From Sphagnum compactum (taxonomy: Eukaryota; Bryophyta; Sphagnopsida; Sphagnales), in assembly GCA_965153455.1 (NCBI GenBank), contig OZ234497.1:19089872-19153871 (forward strand): a stretch of DNA of 64,000 nucleotides, read 5' to 3'. The notes beneath the pieces were generated by a model. That model saw nothing but the letters and a program-made list of their open reading frames with translations. It ran no database searches and had not been told where the DNA came from. The position numbers and the translations under genes were made by a program. Positions 53,358-64,000 of the stretch are shown piece after piece. Within the stretch, counting starts at the first letter, position 1, and the number at the start of each line of letters is the position of its first letter.

Positions 53358-54797
53358 TTACGGATCCGTCGTCGTGTCTGCGCCTTCTTTGTCATCAGAC
53401 GCGTCATACAAATCTTTTCTGTGACGATAAGCTTTCTTCTTATACGGCGACTTGCTGCTGCTGGACTTATGGTTTGATTTCTCGGACTCTTCCTCGTGGT
53501 CGTCGACCTGATCAGATTCTTCAGCATCGACCGCACCAGTTGCAACGTCCTTGGCGTCGGTCTGATCGTCCAATGTGTCCTCGTCGACGCTCTTGCTCTC
53601 CCCGTCACTCAATTCCGAGTAATGATCCCCGTGATGATGATGACGGTGATGATGATGCCTCTTCCACCATTCTTCGTCGTCAAAGCTTGAGGATGCGTCA
53701 TCATCATCGTCAGCAACTTGGTCGTCGGGGGTCTCCGTCTTCTCCTCCTGCACGCTCTTGCTGTCGGCCGTGTCACTCAACTCTGAGTAATGCTTTCCGT
53801 GATGATGATGCTTCTTCCTCCATTCTTCGTCGTCGAAGCTTGAGTGTCCATCAGAATCAGCCTTATTGTCCGTCTTCCATGAATCTTGAACGCTGTTGTT
53901 CTCCTCATCATCACTTATTTCTGAGTAATGCTTCCCGCGATGGTCATGGTCATGATGATGATGGTGATGATATTTTTTGTAAGAATCCTCGTCGTCTAGT
54001 GCTGGCGAGGATTCGTCGGCTTCAGCAACCTTGTCGTCGTCGGTCTCTGAAGTGTCGGCCTCGACGCTCTTGCTCTCGACCTCGTCACTCACTTCTGAAT
54101 AATGCTTCCCACGATGGTGATGGCGATGATGATGACGATGATGATACTTCCTCCATTCCTCGTTGTCAAAAGTCGAACTGGATCCATCGGCATTTGCAGT
54201 AGTCTCGTCGTCGTCGGTCTCCGGTTTGTCCTCAACGCTTTTGGCTTCCTCATCGCTCAATTCTGAGTAATGCTTCCCATGGTGATGATGACGATGGTGA
54301 TGGTGATTCCTGTATTCCTCGTCGTCAAAGGTCGAGGGTTCATCGTCAGTCTCCGCCGTATCGTCGCCACCGGTTTCTGAATAACGCTTCCCACGGTGAT
54401 GATGATGATGATGGTCATGGTCATGGTCATGGTAGTTTTTGTATTCCTCGTCGTGAAAGGTCGACGATCCCTGGTTATCCGCAACAACTTTTTCGCCGGT
54501 CTGATCCTCAACATTCTTGCTGACTTCATCGCTCAATTCTGAGTAATGCTTCCCGTCGTGGTGATGGTAGTGATGACGATGATGACGATGATGCTTAAAC
54601 CATTCTTGGTTGTCAAAGGTCGAGGCTCCGCCTGTGTGAGCAGTTGGCGACGTGCCCTCGGTGGCGGCAACCAGAGATCTTTCGACGCTGGGTAAATCTG
54701 AGGACGTAGCGATGCCCATGACCAATGCAACCTGCAGGAGAACACCGAGGCAACAGACCGCGTACAGAAGGCGACATAATTCCATCGCCATTTTCAT
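53358..54797 (-). CDS. Secreted acidic His-rich repeat protein (479 residues, seven repeats)
   Basis: A single long coding exon. I start at the ATG of MKMAMEL because an acceptor (GGTGATGCAG) ends two bases upstream and the paralogue has the same arrangement; the open frame continues 23 codons further but that part should be intron. Residues 6-30 are a hydrophobic signal peptide; the three cysteines are all within it. Then come seven repeats at about 58-110, 111-154, 155-205, 206-262, 263-317, 318-368 and 369-415, followed by an acidic then Lys/Ser-rich tail. Unit plan: S-S-T-F-D-D-E-E-W-R-K, a run of 4-12 His with Arg or Asp, G-K-H-Y-S-E-L-S-D, K-S-V-E/Q, acidic Asp/Glu/Thr spacer. About 66 of 479 residues are His. 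No family recognised. Extracellular or vacuolar binding of Zn, Ni, Cu or Ca, or pH-dependent assembly, is inference only. Confidence 0.85.
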   Translation of the reverse strand: MKMAMELCRLLYAVCCLGVLLQVALVMGIATSSDLPSVERSLVAATEGTSPTAHTGGASTFDNQEWFKHHRHHRHHYHHHDGKHYSELSDEVSKNVEDQTGEKVVADNQGSSTFHDEEYKNYHDHDHDHHHHHHRGKRYSETGGDDTAETDDEPSTFDDEEYRNHHHHRHHHHGKHYSELSDEEAKSVEDKPETDDDETTANADGSSSTFDNEEWRKYHHRHHHRHHHRGKHYSEVSDEVESKSVEADTSETDDDKVAEADESSPALDDEDSYKKYHHHHHHDHDHRGKHYSEISDDEENNSVQDSWKTDNKADSDGHSSFDDEEWRKKHHHHGKHYSELSDTADSKSVQEEKTETPDDQVADDDDDASSSFDDEEWWKRHHHHRHHHHGDHYSELSDGESKSVDEDTLDDQTDAKDVATGAVDAEESDQVDDHEEESEKSNHKSSSSKSPYKKKAYRHRKDLYDASDDKEGADTTTDP

Positions 54798-54799
54798 AC

Positions 54800-55271
54800 C
54801 TGCATCACCATTGCAGTATGCCTTGAAGTCAAATTCTTGTGCACTGTCTATGTCCAAATGAGCCAAGCTGCTAACTTCATAGCAGCTGGAATGCTTGTGT
54901 TTATGCTTGATTCATTATAACGTTCTTCTAAATCTTCTTGCGAATTCGCTCCTGACGACGGGCCAGATCAATTGACCTTGTACAGAAACTACCAGCTGCA
55001 ATACTATTGCAATGACACCCAGCTATACTTATAAAACACTTTGGCAAAACAATAATGTCAGAATGCTGGAACCACATTATCCATTATTCCTGCAACGAGT
55101 AGTACAGGCAGCTAGCTAGCTGCAGTATGCTCATGTCGCGACGTCCCTCACTAAGGCCCAGTGATCACAGCATTCGTCTAATTCCTAGGTTGGAACGTGG
55201 GACAAGGCGTCGACTTCTCACCAGCTTAGTGTCAGGAGCTACAACAGGAATTCCCCTTGGAAATTACTCAC
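54800..55271 (-). other. Leader intron of the seven-repeat His-rich gene (inferred)
   Basis: The acceptor ending at 54800 is supported by the paralogue. The strongest donor I see upstream is GTAGAC followed by GTGAGTAATT at 55271, but other GT sites (near 55500 and 55540) are possible. The leader exon would then extend upstream toward the TATA-like site. Confidence 0.4.
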
Positions 55272-55689
55272 GTCTACAACAGAAGCAAGCTAGCTCGATG
55301 TTTCAACAGCAGCAGCTCAACATCACCTGCAGCAGCACCAAAACAAATGAAAAAACTGGCAGCTAGGGTAAGAAGCTAGAAACCTCAAAATATCAGCAAT
55401 GCGAACAACAAGTATGCAAAGAAGAAGCTCGAGCTACAGCAGCTAGCTTCGACCCGGCAACTCCAAGACCAGATCTCACTAGACTTGTAAAATGACTACC
55501 TACATGAGCAATGCAAGTGAAAAACTACCTCTACAACGTCACTAGAGACTCTAAGACTATTGAATGCCAGACATACGGGCCAGTTGAGAGAGAGTTTTGA
55601 GATGAGCAGCTGCACCTGCTGCATGGGAGAATGAAGACTTGGAACTCCAGAGACGTGATGGAGGATTTGAGTGTAGAGGTGGTAAGAAG

Positions 55690-55706
55690 CTCTTAATTTA
55701 TGGAGC
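55690..55706 (-). promoter_or_regulatory. TATA-like element of the seven-repeat His-rich gene
   Basis: Minus strand CTCCATAAATTAAGAGC, similar in sequence and relative position to the element upstream of the short paralogue. A transcription start about 30 bases downstream would fall in the region before 55660. Confidence 0.45.
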
Positions 55707-55949
55707 TCATGGGGAGGGGAGGGGACGGAGCTGGTGGTCGCCGCTCATGCAGTCCCTGCCTGTACCAGTCGTCGCCTCCCTGCTTGCCTGTTGCTGACTG
55801 CAGTCCTTTTACTTATTTATTTACATTATTTTTTTCAAATTTTATGATGCAGTGAAAGTGGTGAGCATTCACAAAAGCAACAGATTTGGGATTAAGAACT
55901 GCTCAGTGTTTTTTTTGTTGTGGGGGGTGAAATTTCGACAAATTTTGAC

Positions 55950-56220
55950 TTGAAGAATATGATTTTGACCTATATAAAGAATTTCTCATGGGAAAAAAAA
56001 AGACCCAAATTCACAAAATTTTGTAGAACAATTCCAAATTGCTTGATTTTCATGATCATTTCCAGTAGGTACCTGAGAATTTAGAAGGATTATAGAAGGA
56101 TTCTGGTTTTTTTCCAAGCTTCATATCTAGTTTGTAGCCAAATCTGGTTAAATCGTCTTATGAATGATTGTCACTTCAGCTACATCACAAAATTGAAAAA
56201 AAAAAACCCCCTTGGAACTG
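55950..56220 (+). repeat. Dispersed repeat F, copy 2
   Basis: atatgattttgacc, then tagccaaatctggttaaatc and ttcagctacatcacaaaattgaaaaaa match copy 1 at 33740-33940. Boundaries are open. Confidence 0.5.
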
Positions 56221-56229
56221 GCCATCAAG

Positions 56230-58570
56230 TTTGCACGGTTCTGTTCGACTGCAGTGAGCATCTCAAAGCAGATTTGGCAGTAACTGGCGACAGGTTTCAA
56301 GTACGGAACTCTTAAAGAATTTGTAATCAGTAGACATGAACGAACTTGGCTACATTTTCAGTCGAAATTCATTTGGCAAATTTCTTTTTCCCTCCTCCAA
56401 ATGAGAATTTGAGACAGAATATTCTTATCTCTATTATAATATTTTTTGCCTTTTTTCTTTCCTCCCCAGAATCCAGTGTTGCATTTTGAGCGAATTCGCG
56501 CCCCAAAACAAAACTCACTGTCTAAAAACCTACCATGTTGCAGCAAATGACACCATCATTCTGTCACCTTCCCTTTTGTCGCAAACCAACTGTCTATATA
56601 ATAAGGTGAAATGTGCACATTTCAGTGTATTTCTGTCAAATTTTTCCACAAAAGAATTTATCTTGAACAAGTTTTTATAACATTTTCAACAATTTTATAA
56701 AAAAATTGCACGGGAGTTTTGTTTCTGAGAGACATTTTTGAACAATTTGAGCAGTTTCTTGCAAACATGTCACCAATTAATCTTAAATCTTCTTTTTTTC
56801 CAAGGCAATTGCTTAAAAAAATCCGCAAAAGCATGCTCCTTGCAGACACTCCCCCACCTCCCTCCCCTCACAAATGCCAGTCACCTTACAGCTTCTACAC
56901 TAATGGCCAATTTTCATGTCCTCTCACCCACTATCCCACTACAATTAATTTGGTCATATTATGAGTGAAGGGTTCTAAGTTATGTTTACCTCACTATTTC
57001 CCAACCCACTTTGAAAGAACCCACACCTGGCAGTTTCAGGTGAAGAGAGTTAAATGTGACATGGAGCAAGTCACAATAGTGTATCTTTGCACTTGTAACA
57101 ACCAGTTTTTGAGGTAATGTGACTGGCATTTGTGAGTCTGGTGGGTGTGTCTCCAGGTCAGTGGGGGGTTGGGGGGGCACCCCCCAGAAATGGTAATGGG
57201 AACCCACTTCAATACTGAGTGGCTTTTGAAACTTTTGGCATAAAAACTCCACTATTTGGGTGAGGAAAGTAGTGAGCCAATGAGCTATTCATGGAAAACG
57301 TGGCCTACTTAGAATATTTTTTCAAAAATGTTGAAAATTTCCCCAAATTTTTTTTTTCCCCCAAAAACAAAGCTTTGTGAGGGAAACTAAAGAATCTTGT
57401 TAATTATTCTAAAATATTCATTTTTCACATGGGATCTCCCAAATAAAATAATTATTTGGAGATTGCAATGTTTGAACTTGCCATGGTATACTACGGTAAT
57501 TAATCCTCACTAATTAAGCCCGTTAAGTACAGTTGAGTTCATTACACCCATAGAGGCTAGTAATAGTGCCCATTGAATTGTTCCTCCTTAGTTGTAGCAC
57601 AAATTAACGGAGTAAACTCACTAATCAGGGAAAAGGCTGCTACATCACAGGTTTAAAATTACATTTAAGTTTCAACCCTACTAATTGGTAGCTAAGTTCT
57701 CGAGGGGACTTAACTAAGTTGGGACTAAATGAACTACTAACCCTACTAATTAGGTGATAATTTATAGATGACACTCTTCTAATAAACTAATTAGTGGGAT
57801 AGTTAACCCTTAAACCCTAATTATTAGGGTTTAAGGTTAACCCTAGTAATTAACCTTAACCCTTAAACCCTAGTAATTAGCTTTAAGGGTTGTTAATTTC
57901 TAGATGGGACTTTTGAGTCCCTATATGATCAGGTCTGATGGGGACTGTTGAGTCTCATGATCAGGTCTAATGAGCCTGGCTTCTAATTGATTGAAACAGA
58001 TGAGAGGTTTTTTTCAGTCTCATGATCAGGTGGGTCTAAAGAGCCTGGCTTCTAGATGGGACTTTCCAGTCTCTTCTCATAGCAGAAGTGGTGGGTAAAG
58101 CCACTTGTAGATGGTTCTACCCCAGGGCTAGAAGTGGTTGCCTGCAGCTGCTCATTACATACTGCTCATGGTTCTTTTGGTCCTTTGTGACAAGAGGATC
58201 TGACAAGAACTGGTGCTATTACAAGAGAGCAATTTGCAGGGCATGGATCTGTACAGTTCACCAAAAAAAAGGGGGGGTGTTGTTTAAATGTGAGGTATCA
58301 GAGGGGATTATGTGACCCAGCACTTACTCACTCACTCACTTAGCTAGTGTACAGTTCTCTTCACAAAAACCTAATACTTATCAAGGCAAATTGCAGTAAT
58401 TCTTATTCTAAATGTTGATACAGAAATATATATTTAATTAATAATTTATTTGAATCCTTCATTCATTGATTATGAATCAATGATCAGCATTTTGTATTTT
58501 ACATTACATATGCGTGACAATTCCAACACTAGTAGACTAGGTCAGTTAAATCATTGACCCTACTTGTTAG
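56230..58570. other. Gene-free DNA with telomere-like words
   Basis: No coding chain. 57780-57900 contains clustered taaaccct/agggttta words arranged as short palindromes (for example aaaccctaattattagggttt). 57480-57780 has many actaattag words. Confidence 0.45.
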
Positions 58571-58574
58571 TTCT

Positions 58575-58880
58575 AGGCTGTAAGGTGATGATGTTTGGCA
58601 CACCCATCTTATCCATTAGAAACCCATTATGACTCAGTTGTGGTTGAAGCACTACCAAGGTTTCACCTCTGTAACCTTTTGTGTAAACCCTACTACTCCC
58701 CCCCCTCACATTATCTAGGTATCTACTACCTAGTAAGTCCAGGTAAATATCATAGGTAAGTAGGTAGGGAATGCAAGTGTTTACTATGTAGGTAGTTAAC
58801 TCGTCAAGGCACTTTGGGACCACATTAGCTAGATAGAAGAATGTGGATGGGTAGTATGTAGGTAACCATTTCGGCAAGAG
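58575..58880 (-). repeat. Dispersed CCTA/hairpin repeat E, copy 5 (inverted)
   Basis: Read on the minus strand: acatactacccatccacattc, ctacctacatagtaaacacttgcattccctacc, acctatgatatttacc, ggtgaaaccttggtagtgcttcaaccacaactgagtcataatgggtttc. This is the same block order as copy 1 at 32405. Confidence 0.75.
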
Positions 58881-59039
58881 ATTATTTAAATGCAATCATG
58901 TGGGCCAATCATCATAGCTAGCCAATGAAGAGCCTTAGAGCAATCATTTTGGCCTTCTTGACCATAATACAACTATCCTTCATCCAAAAATGTATTGTGC
59001 AAGACAATTTATTGTCGTCAATGAAGTTGCTCTAACCTT

Positions 59040-59310
59040 CCACATGCATCTATCTGCCTATTACCCGTCAAGAACTTTACCATACTTACCTACCTACATA
59101 ATACCCACTTACATTCCCTACCTAAGTTTAACTTAGGGTAGTTAGCCACTTTGACACAGGTTTAGGGTTTCAAAGAAGGGATTCCTGGCAAGGTTACTCA
59201 ACCTGGGCTGATACCCCCATTATAAACTAGGGTTGCTTATTCAGAAGGGAACTCATGAACCACAACTGGGTTGTAATGGGTTTCCAATTGATGGGTGCTA
59301 AGTCACACAA
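59040..59310 (+). repeat. Dispersed CCTA/hairpin repeat E, copy 6
   Basis: atctgcctattacccgtc, cttacctacctacataatacccacttacattcccta, then aaccacaactgggttgtaatgggtttccaattgatgg. Opposite in orientation to copy 5 about 160 bp away, forming an inverted pair. Confidence 0.7.
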
Positions 59311-59764
59311 TTCAGTTTTTTTTTCACAAATCTTACCTTCACTTGGAAGATGTAATGTTGTACTTGCTTTCATTCCTTTCCTTCATCAGCCAGGACCTCT
59401 CTGTTTCTCTCTCTCTCTCTCATTCCTTCCTTGCAGCTGTACTTGAATGCTGGAGCCTCATGTATGGTGCAATTTTTGAAGTCTACTAACTGGCCACCCA
59501 CTCTCCTTCAGTACTATGAATGGGATACAATGTAAAAGTACGAGAGAAGTAGGCTTGCAGTTCACTAACAAGTGCACGACCCTAGACTTTTCATGTCCTT
59601 AAAATGTGTTGCAGAAGGCGAAGGACTTTGTAATGGACGTTAGAGTTGGTATGAACTATGAACCAGCATTGAACCAACAATCTTCTACATGGGGAGGACA
59701 CAAGTAACACGTCTCATAATATAGAGGAAGCTCTACCAACTGCCTGTTGACTGAAGCAAATATG

Positions 59765-60165
59765 AAACCACTAACGTGCCGCAAAGGATGGATAGTAAGT
59801 GGACAGAAAACACTTTTCATTCTAGTCCCGTCCCATAGCCAACCACGATGGTTAGCTACATTCTACCCATACACATGTACCTACAACCTACCTACTTAGT
59901 AACCTACTAACCACCAAGTACTTTTCATACTTATCTACCTACATAGTAACCGCTTATATTAAACCCTAGTACAGGTACTTTACCCACCCAATTGCATAGG
60001 TGGGTTACCTAGCTGGTAGTGTGAAGAGGTAAGTAGGAGGGTCTGCATGATAGGTCACCAAGGTGGAACCCTAGTGACTAGTTGTGGTTCATCCACAACT
60101 GAGTCATACTGGGTTTCCAATGGACAGTGCACGGGTGGGTGTTGGGTCACACTGATAATACTCAC
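59765..60165 (+). repeat. Dispersed CCTA/hairpin repeat E, copy 7 (most complete)
   Basis: Contains every block in order: gcaaaggatggatagtaagtgg, cagaaaacacttttc, gtcccgtcccatagccaacc, atggttagctacat, the CCTA core, aggtggaaccctagtgactag, and ttgtggttcatccacaactgagtcatactgggtttccaatgg with gtgggtgttgggtcacac. The inverted pair around ttcat is nearly perfect. Confidence 0.75.
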
Positions 60166-60598
60166 AAGTTGAGGATGTGCTTTCCTCAAATGGATTCAAT
60201 ACAACAATTATGTCAGGAGTGACACTGAACTATGAGCAATTGTTTGGGGTACTATTGCCATGTTTAAACTTCAGAGCTTGTAAGGTGTACTCAACACCCC
60301 GTGACATAAACTAGAGAGTCCATGACTGCACTCATAATATTACCATACCTGTGTGTGATGTTTGACATTTCTTCGTAAAATATTTTATTTGTTTTAGAAT
60401 ATGAGGTTCAACAATCTCAAATTTATTTTTTCAGAATTTCAACAATTGAGGAATAAGTATGATGCACAATACACCTTGTGTGGAGTATTTAGAATAGTAA
60501 CTCGATGGGAGTTTGATTCTCAACAATTTTGACAAATATCAATAAAATTTTCTCTTTCTTTTTTGACTAGACCTTTTGTAAATAATTTTGTGTCGAAC

Positions 60599-60621
60599 GT
60601 GTGTGTGTGTGTGTGTGTGTT
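60599..60621. repeat. GT microsatellite
   Basis: Eleven or more uninterrupted gt units. Confidence 0.95.
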
Positions 60622-60624
60622 GCA

Positions 60625-63230
60625 GGTAAGGTATACAAATAGTTATTCTGCATAACACTTGATATGCATGCACTTAAATGCTCAGCCAATTCTTGATCCA
60701 CTGGAGAGATCTAGCTAGTTCTTTCAGGACCTACCTTTACTATTCACCTACTCTCCCAAAAATTTCAGAACATTGGACAATTCAAGCTTCCATCCAGCGT
60801 CTTTTTTGGCTCATTTTTTTAAGTAGCATGAATGGCTACCTGTAAGGATGTATCAAAGCTCATATGGCTGGGTGGTCAGCAAGGATGTGAGATGAGCGGG
60901 CTATCTTCACTTGTCAGTAAGGATGAACTCGGCGATTGTTGAAATTTTTGACTCGCATGATGTGGCTATCGATGGAAAACTGAATTATGCAAGTTGTGGC
61001 TTCTTTACTTTGAAAAATATATGAAATTTGGCAACCGTAAATAGAAATGGCTATACACATGACATGCAGAGATCCAAGTGGTTGCTCTCTTGGGGGGTTG
61101 AACTCGATACAAGAAATTTTGCCCATTGCAGCAGAGAGCCCAATCCACAATCCAGAGCTCATTAATACTCAAGATAAGAAACAAAATATAGATGAAAGGA
61201 GAAGAGTAACTTACATTCTTTAGCAAGGATAAAGTGTTTTCTCTAGTATTTCTAAATATCATGGAAACAGACTCCACAAGAGTTTAGAGCAAAAAAGAAT
61301 TGATAGATCTTTGTTTTCACGTGAAAGTGCCATATGATTGCATTGATCAATACTAGTTTGTTGCCAAGGCACATTACATAAGCAAACCATCACTTGAAAA
61401 CACTAGTACGAAACTTGTAATTGATGGTGCCTCATGGCGAAGGGGATATATTAATATAAAAGAACAAACACTATGCAATCTATTCCGAACTAAACAATCA
61501 AACCATCTGCATCCCTTGCTTTCAACTCTCTCCCTCTCTCCAATTCGTGATGGCTTTTACGAAAGGAAAAGTTTCTTTTGTGTAAAACTTTTGAGAATAC
61601 ATATGGACCAAAAATAACAAGGTCAAAGCACACTATGGGAACATGTTTTGTGTGTCATAACGTACCTTTTTTTTGGGTGGTGTATTTTTGAACTTTAACA
61701 AACAATGTCATTATTAGAAAGGATTTTTGAATGTTACAATAACCCATTACATTTTTAAAAATTAAAATTTCTAAAGAAATTGGATTTTTTGATTTCATAT
61801 TATGTGATGTTAGAGTGTATAATTTTTTTGAAAATAATATTAAAAATATTTTATTGAATTTTTCTCTCAAACTAATTGAATTTTTTTTTAAAAATTTTAT
61901 GAAAGTTGAAGGTTTAGTAAACCATGTGATTCCACATAGTTTGAACTATGTTTGTGAACCATGGGAAATTTGAGAATTTTCATATCCAAAAAGTGGTTTG
62001 TTTATAAGAGAGACACGATGCATGTGTGGTAAACTGAAATTTTGACAAACAATCACATTCACATGAAAAGTGAAAGCATAGCTAAAATAGCTTTGTTTTA
62101 AAATCCATTATAAATGTTTATTTTGATGACTAATGAAACTAAAAGTTAGTGTAGTATGAAATGAAAAAATGGTACATATATATAGACACACAGATCTTTG
62201 AATTTAACCCATTAAATTTATTTATTTTTGTCAAATAATATTAGATAACACAAGGGCGAAAGCATGGTAAATTAGACCAAAAACATATCTCACTTAAGAA
62301 TTAGTTTTTATATATGTTAAGTTTCAACTTAAACATAAGAAAATAGATTCAAAACTTTTTAAAGTGTCATTATAAAAACATTCGTACCTCGATTGAATTT
62401 ATGATTAGTTGAATACAAAATTTGAAAAACTTTAGTGTAATAAAAGTAGGTAGCAAATAATCCTAAAATAAATTGGTGAATATTGTGTTCTTTCCTATTT
62501 TTACATTAGAATTTGGTGTATTATAATTACAATATGAAAAAGTTGAAGTCTTCATGTACATTTTACTACACCATCAAGTTGAAAATAGGAAAATCTATAA
62601 AACAAATTCTTCCTAAACATACTTTAAACATGTGGTTCATAAATATAAATGTAATAAAATCAAAGAACATATTAAACATTGAAGTAAATAATTTTTAAAG
62701 TTTAATGTATCAAGGCCTACTTGATGGTTATTTTTCATTTATGCTGCAAGACAAGAATGGTCCAATTTACCATGCTTGGACCCACTAGGCTTATAAAAAT
62801 CAAATTATAATACTTAAACACCAAAATTGAAACCCGATACTAAATGCACCACATTTTTGGAGCAATTATATTGTACATATTATAATATTGGACCCAGAAA
62901 TGCCCAAAAAGGATCCCTTATAATTTGCTTTCCCCCATTTAAATGTCTTCCCAACCGGTTCCTCAACTTTGTTTTCATGAAATTCAAAGTGCTAAAGCAA
63001 TACGATTCATCTTCTATTGTCCCAAGAACCTGAATCATAACTCACTTAACCAATTTCATGAATTCACTTAGTTAATTCATCAAAAGTCGATTGGATGACA
63101 ACTTTGCCCACAACTTGGTCAATGGACTCTATTCAAATTGTGCAAGGTCCATTGTTACTTTTGCATTAATTTTCATGATCAACTTAATTGAAGCTTTGGA
63201 TATTTGGAGATATGTCCATCAATAAGATCA
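60625..63230. other. AT-rich gene-free DNA
   Basis: No coding chain and no bounded repeats recognised. Confidence 0.45.
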
Positions 63231-63620
63231 AAAGCCTAGTACCCAATCTTATCTATTTCTTTGATAAACAATACATGTACTTCAACATAGCCAAATGGAG
63301 AAGGAACATATTGTGGATACACAATGCCAAGCACATTCAAGACTTCATTTTTTAAGAAACGATCTTACAACTCTTTAATCAAATGGTTTGCAACATCTAA
63401 ACATTAACACTCAATTTCTCCAATCTAGTATTTAAAATCTACTCTTGTCAAATATCCTTGTTGTCCAATTTCAAACATCCCATATTTGATTATATAAAAT
63501 TGACCATTGATTTGAAAAGACAAATTCCCCTTCCCAAAGTTCAAATCTTTGACCCAATCATAATATATTATATTAAAGGTGTTGTCAACTACATCAATGA
63601 GATAATGGAATAGGTCTAGT
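63231..63620 (-). pseudogene. Possible hAT-like transposase fragment
   Basis: On the minus strand near 63400-63250, with a stop inside, VANHLIKEL is followed by DRFLKNEVLNVLGIVYPQY. This resembles a block (DRFP...-LG-VYPQY) found in plant hAT-like transposases from memory. Support is one short stretch, so this is tentative. Confidence 0.35.
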
Positions 63621-64000
63621 TTGTAAGCAATATATTAGAGTTGATGTATGTACATTAAGTACAAATCAACTTAACAAATTTGGACAACAACATGGTCACA
63701 AACAAAGATATCTCTAGACTATGCACATTTGACTACATTGTGCACACATTTTAAAAAGGGTAACAAACATGGAAGGCCCAAAATAATTTCACAATCACAT
63801 AGAACATCAAATTTTGCCTAGGTTGTAATTATGGATGGACCATCAAAGTTCATTTTGACAACAAGAGATCTAAACTTAGTCTAGATTTTTTTAATACTAA
63901 TTTCAACATGTTAATCTAATAGGTTTTCATATTTCTAAGTATATTTAACCCCTTTGTTTTCACAATAACAACAAGATTTGAAAACTCAAAATTTAAGGGA

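Noticed and set aside
53474-54202. Plus-strand 242-codon frame opposite the seven-repeat gene
   Set aside because: It is the complement of the His/acidic repeats (Arg/Ser/Pro-rich with DDD runs) and has no signal peptide or family resemblance. The minus frame is twice as long, with a signal peptide, a conserved acceptor and a paralogue.
54798-54866. First 23 codons of the longest minus-strand frame over the seven-repeat gene
   Set aside because: They precede an acceptor that the paralogue shares, and the hydrophobic signal peptide follows the inner ATG. They are read as intron.

Overview
The window reads as nuclear DNA of a green plant. The one complete housekeeping gene is split by many short GT-AG introns, most with TGCAG acceptors. 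The rest is AT-rich and carries plant-type transposon debris: CACTA elements, hAT transposase fragments, a Ty3/gypsy remnant and small hairpin/MITE-like repeats. Which plant cannot be decided from sequence alone. Short introns in a gene-poor, repeat-rich setting would fit a bryophyte or another non-seed streptophyte, but that is inference.

Layout. 1-3.1 kb: a CACTA terminus, a 98-bp tandem array and plain intergenic DNA. 3.1-10 kb (minus): a complete NADP-malic enzyme gene. I could join 17 coding exons into an unbroken 599-residue frame; a leader intron precedes them and contains a minisatellite. 10-27 kb: gene-free repeat territory with two copies of one MITE, an 18-bp perfect hairpin, a 40-bp minisatellite, a broken hAT transposase (plus), a broken gypsy gag-protease (minus) and a CACTA terminus. 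27-31 kb (plus): a probable transcribed locus with a GC/GA-rich leader, product unknown, ending in a perfect 84-bp tandem duplication. 32-42 kb: dispersed repeats built around CCTA tracts and small inverted repeats, several tandem arrays, and the first of two paralogous genes for secreted acidic, His-rich proteins (35.5-36.7 kb, minus). 42-47 kb: a non-autonomous CACTA element with both ends and a 3-bp target duplication, then a hAT C-terminal fragment (minus). 48.5-51 kb (minus): a decayed plant/fungal-type tRNA ligase, still recognisable by its cyclic-phosphodiesterase motif but frameshifted and apparently lacking the kinase region. 53.4-55.7 kb (minus): the second secreted His-rich gene, encoding seven repeats of an acidic/His unit. 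55.7-64 kb: more dispersed repeats and a weak third hAT fragment.

The most interesting content is the pair of His-rich/acidic secreted proteins. They share signal-peptide layout, a leader intron ending just before the ATG, a similar TATA-like element, and the same underlying repeat (acidic F-D-D-E-E, basic/His tract, G-K-x-Y, acidic tail). I do not recognise this family. Metal binding or pH-dependent behaviour in the wall or a vacuolar lumen is a reasonable inference, not something the sequence proves.
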